From NCBI GenBank assembly GCA_036346395.1, contig CM070596.1, forward strand, positions 2,728,001 to 2,792,000: 64,000 nucleotides of DNA, read 5' to 3'. The first letter of the stretch is position 1. Each line of letters starts with the position of its first letter. The translations under genes and the position numbers were made by a program. Origin of the DNA: Hsuehochloa calcarea (taxonomy: Eukaryota > Streptophyta > Magnoliopsida > Poales > Poaceae). The notes below the pieces were generated by a model, which worked only from the letters and a program-made list of their open reading frames with translations, ran no database searches and was not told the DNA's origin. Below are positions 59,001-64,000 of the stretch, one piece after another.

Positions 59001-60015
59001 ACGCCATCGCCAGATGGAGGCGCCACCACCACCGTGGCACCACGGAGGAGCAGTAATCAAGCGTGAAGCGATCGGTGTAGCAGTGGACGGGCGGCGAGCA
59101 CGGAGGGGAGTGACATCGCATCAAAGACCACTCGGACGAGTCTCTCCGCACGATCTCGTGTAAGAGCCTCCGAAGAGTGACACGAGGCGGCGTGCAAGAA
59201 GCCGGGCACGCCCGTCAACTCAGACGAAGACGAGTAAGGAACTCGAGACACGCCTGAAACTCCAGTCAAGACGCATACCAGCAAAGACGAACAGAGCGAC
59301 AACAAGAAGGCGAAGAGAGTCCACCGACGCCGCATGCAGAACTCGAGCGAGAAGGCGCCCCATGTGAGCATCACCGCCAAGAGAGTGCTCTGGCGAACCA
59401 CCGATGCAGAGGGCATCTCCAGAGGGTTCAGAAGGCCGACGAAGGTGAGTCCACATCCGACAAATGAGAAAATCCCACAACCTCGTAAGAGAATTGAGGC
59501 CGGATATCTTGGCGATGAAGACAAAGAAGAGCCGAAAGCGCCGTCGCCGCACCACCGAGTGTAGGTAGTCAAGCGATCCATGTAGAAATCCGAGCCTCTT
59601 GGTAGGCGAGGCGACCTTCTTATCAAGAAGGCCAAGCCAGCTCAACAGACTTTGTTTACCGTCGAGGATAGCGCAAGAGACGAGGGCTCCGCTCGGAGGA
59701 GTAGGGCACGCGACAGTGACATCGCTGAGAGGACGCCCAGAGATTTAAGACCACGCATGTGGATGCGTATGTGAGACACGAGACCCGACGGGCGGTCAGG
59801 AAACCGGCCGCGGCAAGCACCAAGGAGCGGCGGCGGCTAGGTCGAGGACGAGTTGCGTGTCCGGAGAGGTAACCCTATTGGGCTCTGATACCATGTTAGG
59901 AATAGCAACTTGTATTATCAGGGGGTTAATGAGCCAGTATATATACACAAGTACAGGTTACAGATAAGAAAACCAAAACATATCTAGAGTCCTACTCTAA
60001 CACATATATATCTCT

Positions 60016-60052
<37 letters not shown>

Positions 60053-63000
60053 ATCTTTACCGATTCTGATTATGCTTTGGTATGTTTAGCGCATCCATGG
60101 GTAAGAGAAGGAGGAGATGCATCTGAGATCCCAGTTGATATATCTGTGTTGTCCAACATGCGCCAGTTTGTCAAGTACAGCCGTTTTAAGCAATTTGCAC
60201 TGAGGGTAATTATTGTCGTAACAAAATCTTTTATATCATTTCCTAATTTTATTCCTTACAATATTTCTACGGTGCGTGTTCAGGCTTTAGCAAGCACACT
60301 AAATGAGGAAGAACTAGCGGATCTGAAGGACCAGTTCGATGCAATTGATGTTGATAAAAGTGGATCAATTAGTATTGAGGAAATGCGACATGTAAGTTTT
60401 TACTAGATTTTCTTAATGAACTGGGATTGCTTTGGCACTGAATATCTTTGTGGTGGCTGATGCTCTTTGTATGTTTCAATAGGCCCTTGCAAAGGATCTT
60501 CCTTGGAGATTGAAGGGTCCCCGTGTTCTCGAGATTATTCAAGCAGTAAGCTTTGAGCCATCTTTTCGATCCCTTTCTCCCTTTTGTTTCGGAGCAAGTA
60601 GCTCACCTTCTATCAGAGCTGAGCATCAACTGTGATCTTATTTTATGGTAGATCGACAGCAACACCGATGGTCTTGTGGACTTCAAAGAGTTTGTTGCAG
60701 CAACTCTCCATGTACATCAGATGGCTGAGCTTGACTCTGAAAGGTGGGGCATACGCTGCCAAGCTGCTTTCAACAAGTTCGATCTGGATGGTGATGGATA
60801 CATCACGCCAGATGAGCTTAGAATGGTAAGTCTATTCCTGTTTTGTCTTCATGTTGGCTTTGTTAGGAATATATTGTGTGTATATTGAAGAGTCCTAAAG
60901 GGCGATATATATAAGAGTACAAGAGATATATGCTATATATAAATAAGGCATATAAGAGTCCCTATTCTAACTCCTATTCTAACATATCTCTAACACCCCC
61001 CTCAAATGCAAAGCGTATGCAATAGCATTGCATTTGGAAAGGGTTGATACTAAAATATGGAAAATCCAAAGTCCGAGTCTTGATAATGTAGTCGTAGCAT
61101 GCAGCTCTTGAAAAATATGTCGAGTATCAAAAGATCTTCTCCCATCCGGTGTCATGCGACAGCTCAAAAGGCATAAGGTGCGGGAGCAAAGTCGACCGCG
61201 GCAACACGACGAAGAAGATGATGAAACCAACAAATATAGAGAGAGCTGTCAAATCAAGTCGAATAGAAATAGGTGGAAGTATGGCGGCGCAGATCGTAGC
61301 CCAAGACGGCGGCGACGCAGTGCACAAGAAGCGCAACGAATGCACGGTGCAAAAGAAGCGCAACGCAATGCACAAGAAGCGCAACAGAGGCGCAGTGCAG
61401 AAGAAGAGCGGCGCAATACACAAGAAGTACAACGAAGACGCTGTGTGGAAGAAGCGCGGCAGCCTTGAAAGCTTGGAGCGCAGATCTGCAATGCTCAAGA
61501 AATAGCAATGAGCAATGGTACACGCCATGCATAAAACAATTCATATGCTTCTATGACTGACAATAAATTTGTGGACTCGCATGGCTTAGACGAACTCAAA
61601 AATTGAGTGCTATGGATTTGGATGGACGCAACGGAAGCAACGACACAAAGCAAAAAAAAAACCTAAGAATAACTAGCAGCAGATAGCTTTAACAGCGAAA
61701 GAAGCTACGAGAAGCCGGAGCTGGAGAAACCAAAGTAGAAACCAAAACCGGAGCCAGTAGAAAATCCAAAGCTGGTCGTTGAAGCCGGAGCAGCTCTAGA
61801 TCTGGTTAACCCGGATGAAGCTACCGTTGAAGCCGAGTAGCTTAAAAGATCGGGATTACTCAAGATTCATCCTCCTCCCCACCTCCCGTCTCCTCCCCTC
61901 ACATCGTGAGTTGCTGGGAGACTAGAGGTGGCTCGTCGGTCGAGGCGCGGTGGATCCCGGCAACGTAGTCCTCCTGCTACATGCTGCTGGTGGCGAGCAC
62001 GGTGGGGACGGCGGAGACAACGCGGGCGAGAACGAGGCAGCACGGAACTTGAGCGCCGGGCGGTAGCGATCCGCGGCGGCGCCGGCGGCGAGAACGAGGC
62101 GCCGGCGGCCGCGGAGCGCACAGGCGCGAGGTCGGGCGCTCTTCTAGTCGCGGGCGGCGCCGAGGCGAAGCGAGGGTTCTCCCATTCGCCAAGATCCTCC
62201 GACGGCGAGCGAGCGAGATGACTTGACCTGTGAGGCGAAGCGAGTAAGGCCGCCATCGAGACGCGGCGCGCGAGGGGAAGGCGCCGCCGACCGACGCGAG
62301 CGGGCGAGGAGGTCGCCGACCGAGGCGAACTCGCCGCCAAGCGCAGCTCGCCATCGCCACCGCGACGGCGGAGGTCGGTGACGCCGACCGCCTCGCAGCG
62401 CGCGCCACCGCCGGAGCTTGACAGATCGGACAAAGAATGAAGCCCAACCACGGCGCGGGCGGCCGGCAGATCTTCCACCGATCCGCGCACGGCTGGTTCG
62501 ACACCATGAGCTCTGACGCCTCGATGGCAGTGCAAGCTTGAGCGGCGGATCCACCCTATTCGGGCGCGGCACGCACCAGCGTGCCAAGGAGGCGAAGAAG
62601 AGGTCATTGCCGAGCAGTGCCACCGGGAGTGGAGATTGCTCCCGAGGGCGGCGGTAGTGGAAGCTAGGCGGCGCAGCTACAGTAGACCGGTAAACCCTAA
62701 TGCTCTGATACCATGTTAGGAATATATTGTGTGTATATTGAAGAGGCCTAAAGGGCTTATATATATAGGAGTACAAGAGATATATGCTATATATAGATAA
62801 GGCATATAAGAGTCCCTATTCTAACTCCTATTCTAACATATCTCTAACAGGCTTATCAGTCCATACGTATTTTACATGATCCTTTACCATTTTTTGATGA
62901 ATATCATGCTGGCTTGACTCAATCTAGAATTCTAGATAAGATGCTGCAGTTGCGTATTGTTCTTTGGTTTCACTCTATTGTTCCTAATATTCAGTGAACG

Positions 63001-63453
63001 AATTTATTTGTCTACGCACCAAATATGATTTTTTTCATCAAGAATAAAATCCCAGATTGTCACCTGGGTTAGTCCACTCCTGTCTCCACATTACTATGCA
63101 TCACGGGTCTATTCGATTATTTCTAGAGCAGTTTGTTACAGTTGGCTATTTCAGCATTTCGATTTGAGACTTCTATTGACGAATTGAGCTTGTAAAGGTT
63201 TTTACTGAGACAAACACCTATACAAATATGAACTATTGCACTATGGAAACCAAAACTAGTAATATTCTTATCGAGGTTTTCTTTCAAGATGCAGAACACT
63301 GGCTTAAAGGGCTCTATTGAGCCACTGCTGCAGGAGGCCGACATCGATAAAGACTGGAGAATAAGCTTGTCCGAATTCCGCAAGCTTCTGCGGACTGCGA
63401 GCATGAGCAACCTTCCCAGCCCAACTGGAGTTCCAAATCCTCAGGCTTTGTGA
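50080..63453 (+). CDS. CPK4: Calcium-dependent protein kinase, group IV (CPK4-like)
   Basis: This is a Ser/Thr kinase fused to a calmodulin-like domain that couples cytosolic calcium to phosphorylation. Exons are 50080-50337, 52279-52409, 53041-53082, 53273-53384, 53486-53564, 53695-53863, 54759-54885, 60090-60205, 60284-60391, 60483-60545, 60652-60825 and 63289-63453 (acceptor 63295 is an alternative), about 514 residues. The N-terminus MGACFSS is a myristoylation/palmitoylation signal. Kinase landmarks are GHGQFGYTF, VAVKRIDK, HRDMKPEN, DFGLSD and GSAYYVAPEVL. Next come the autoinhibitory FVKYSRFKQFALRALASTL and four EF hands (DVDKSGSISIEE, DSNTDGLVDFKE, DLDGDGYITPDE, DIDKDWRISLSE). Exon 6 is one base short in a T run (about 53829), which breaks the frame. 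EF hand 4 has Trp in place of its loop Gly. Introns 7 and 11 carry antisense LTR elements. Orthology to rice OsCPK4 is inferred from remembered sequence and gene order. Confidence 0.93.
50759..50916. repeat. G23 run and 63-bp tandem duplication in CPK4 intron 1
   Basis: An uninterrupted run of about 23 G (50759-50781) is followed by two copies of a 63-bp unit starting GGTCCAGCACATGAGTGA, at 50791 and 50854. Confidence 0.9.
55467..55611 (-). repeat. Copia 3' LTR
   Basis: Plus-strand reading TGTTAGGAATAGCAACTTGT to TCTCTAACA; it contains a small duplicated TATATCTCTAACA end. Confidence 0.88.
55670..59660 (-). pseudogene. Copia gag-pol remnant, many frame breaks
   Basis: In minus-strand order the pieces are gag with a partial knuckle CDKVGHIESRCYKK (about 58975) and the protease region WILDYGASFHMTS (about 58730; Tyr where the active-site motif has Ser). 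Gag-pre-integrase follows (WHHRLGHLCGSRLSSLVRRG, about 58280), then the integrase core (FDLVHSDVWGQLPSF, FIDDFSRHTWIYFMSSRSEV, about 58020-58160). Reverse transcriptase has RSLYGLKQAPRAWF and the YVDD box, about 56530-56720. RNase H ends LQYVPSELQIADFFTKAQT (about 55690). The order integrase before reverse transcriptase is diagnostic of Copia. Frames change many times and no full polyprotein can be read. Several breaks coincide with lost CAG/CTG trinucleotides, so the true copy may be less decayed than it looks. Confidence 0.88.
59882..59893 (-). other. Copia primer-binding site
   Basis: The minus strand reads TGGTATCAGAGC, complementary to the initiator tRNA-Met 3' end, directly after the 5' LTR. 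Confidence 0.88.
59894..60052 (-). repeat. Copia 5' LTR
   Basis: This is the partner of 55467-55611, longer because of an expanded TA run (about 60019-60050). It ends in CA on the plus strand, immediately before the target duplication ATCTT. Confidence 0.88.
60861..60995 (-). repeat. LTR (3' in element sense)
   Basis: This 135-bp repeat is nearly identical to 62714-62849, with about five differences. Confidence 0.92.
61300..61475. repeat. AAGAAGCGCAAC micro-repeat inside short-LTR element
   Basis: Units of 25-35 bp built on GCACAAGAAGCGCAAC/GTGCAAAAGAAGCGCAAC recur about six times. The open frames here (Lys/Arg/Asn-rich) reflect the repeat. Confidence 0.8.
61860..62610 (-). other. GC-rich cargo of short-LTR element, unidentified
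   Basis: The interval is very GC-rich, with a 246-codon open frame on the minus strand that is Arg/Ala/Ser/Pro-rich. I recognise no domain. It may be a captured GC-rich grass exon in one of several frames or simply composition-driven. I do not call a protein. Confidence 0.3.
62702..62713 (-). other. Primer-binding site of short-LTR element
   Basis: The minus strand reads TGGTATCAGAGC next to the LTR. Confidence 0.88.
62714..62849 (-). repeat. LTR (5' in element sense)
   Basis: This is the partner of 60861-60995, followed by the GGCTT target duplication. Confidence 0.92.
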
Positions 63454-64000
63454 TCGCGGCGGAGCCATTAGCAAGGACACCTAGGGAGATGCGTACAGTA
63501 GCCTTGCGATTTTTTGTTTTGTTACTCTCTGCGTACCATGTGATGCGAGGGTTTCTGATTTTTAGCATCCAGGTTGTGTGTGCAGTATGGAGATAAGTTT
63601 AAAGGTTTGGTAAATATTTACAGTGTGTGAAAGGCCCAAATAGTGCTGAAGACTCCCCATTCTCTTTCTTGTACAGAGTCCTCTATTACGTATTTCTGTA
63701 TGTGTGATTTGATTGTACTTATTGATCGATTTTTTTAAAAAATAATATTATTTTAAAAAAATTATAAAAATAAATAGTCAGCCTAAAAATTACAAAATTG
63801 CTTTTATGTTGCTAGGAACCTGTTGCATTCAGAAATGCTGAAGTGATCAAGCATGTGTCCTGTCGCTACCTAACTTCATTTCGCTGGTTGAATTGACAAT
63901 ATGGATTCTTTCCCCTGTAAAAGCTCCATGAAACCTTAAAATTCGGCACAGTACTTATTTTTATTTATAAAAAAGAGGAGGGAAGGGAGAGGAGAGAAGC
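63454..64000 (+). other. CPK4-like 3' UTR and flank
   Basis: This is the sequence after the stop codon, probably 3' UTR for the first 250 or so bases, then AT-rich spacer. No other feature is seen before the window ends. Confidence 0.4.

Larger units (their letters stand above)
55467..60052 (-). mobile_element. Copia LTR retrotransposon in CPK4 intron 7, antisense
   Basis: This is a 4.59-kb element flanked by 5-bp target duplications ATCTT (55462-55466 and 60053-60057). Short LTRs lie at 55467-55611 and 59894-60052. On the minus strand the primer-binding site TGGTATCAGAGC (59893-59882) follows the 5' LTR. A purine tract (TTTGAGGGGGGA) precedes the 3' LTR at about 55612-55623. The core 126 bp of the LTRs differ at only a few positions, so insertion was fairly recent. 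It lies antisense to the host gene. Confidence 0.93.
60861..62849 (-). mobile_element. Non-autonomous short-LTR element in CPK4 intron 11, antisense
   Basis: This 1989-bp element is flanked by target duplications GGCTT (60856-60860 and 62850-62854). LTRs of about 135 bp (60861-60995 and 62714-62849) start TGTTAGGAATATATTGTG and end ATCTCTAACA. On the minus strand the primer-binding site TGGTATCAGAGC (62713-62702) and a purine tract before the 3' LTR (about 60996-61008) are both present. The 1.7-kb interior has no gag or pol motifs, only GC-rich DNA and a micro-repeat. It has the anatomy of a large TRIM-like or cargo-bearing Copia derivative that needs enzymes from elsewhere. Confidence 0.92.

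Noticed and set aside
61867..62607. 246-codon minus-strand frame as a protein-coding gene
   Set aside because: GC composition keeps several frames open. No domain is visible, so it is described only as unidentified cargo.

Overview
The window is plant nuclear DNA, almost certainly from a grass. Six spliced genes with grass-like GC-rich first exons, GT-AG introns and closely recognisable plant proteins are separated by transposon-rich DNA. The gene order (Bax inhibitor-1, an FLK/PEPPER-type KH protein, LIL3, TFIIH subunit TFB4, a MAP65, a group IV CDPK) resembles, from memory, the top of rice chromosome 2, where OsBI-1, OsLIL3 and OsCPK4 lie close together. No bacterial, organellar, tRNA, rRNA or CRISPR features were seen.

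Layout. Positions 1-24 kb are gene-rich. They hold the 3' part of BI-1 (+, 1-1773), a KH-domain RNA-binding gene (+, 3396-8585) with two hAT-like MITEs in one intron, LIL3 (+, 12728-14847), TFB4 (-, 16136-20206, 11 exons) and MAP65 (-, 21120-23976, 10 exons). For LIL3, TFB4 and MAP65 a complete in-frame exon set could be assembled by reading splice sites. Positions 24.5-50 kb are transposon country. They hold an Ole e 1-like gene remnant and a 1.49-kb Pack-MULE with 9-bp target duplications that carries fused fragments of a PHR2-type photolyase-like gene and a plasma-membrane H+-ATPase gene. They also hold simple-motif repeat arrays, a gag-only Gypsy-type element with a 3.8-kb 3' LTR and a truncated 5' LTR, a plant-mobile-domain gene remnant (-), and a roughly 5.2-kb MULE with long TIRs, a three-copy 460-bp tandem repeat and a decayed transposase. 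Positions 50-63.5 kb are one calcium-dependent protein kinase gene (CPK4-like, 12 exons). Two of its introns are expanded by antisense LTR elements with intact 5-bp target duplications.

The six host genes are unrelated housekeeping or signalling functions: ER cell-death control, RNA binding, chlorophyll biosynthesis anchoring, transcription and repair, microtubule bundling, and calcium signalling. They do not form a pathway.

The most interesting observations are: (i) differences between the two copies of the Gypsy LTR end sit almost only at CAG/CTG/CCG trinucleotides, and the same lesion type breaks its primer-binding site. This looks like a base-calling artefact at CHG-methylated cytosines rather than biological decay. 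(ii) The chimeric Pack-MULE has an in-frame fusion ORF. (iii) A one-base T-run deletion lies in the CDPK kinase domain. (iv) Two hAT MITEs abut one another and share a single 8-bp target site.
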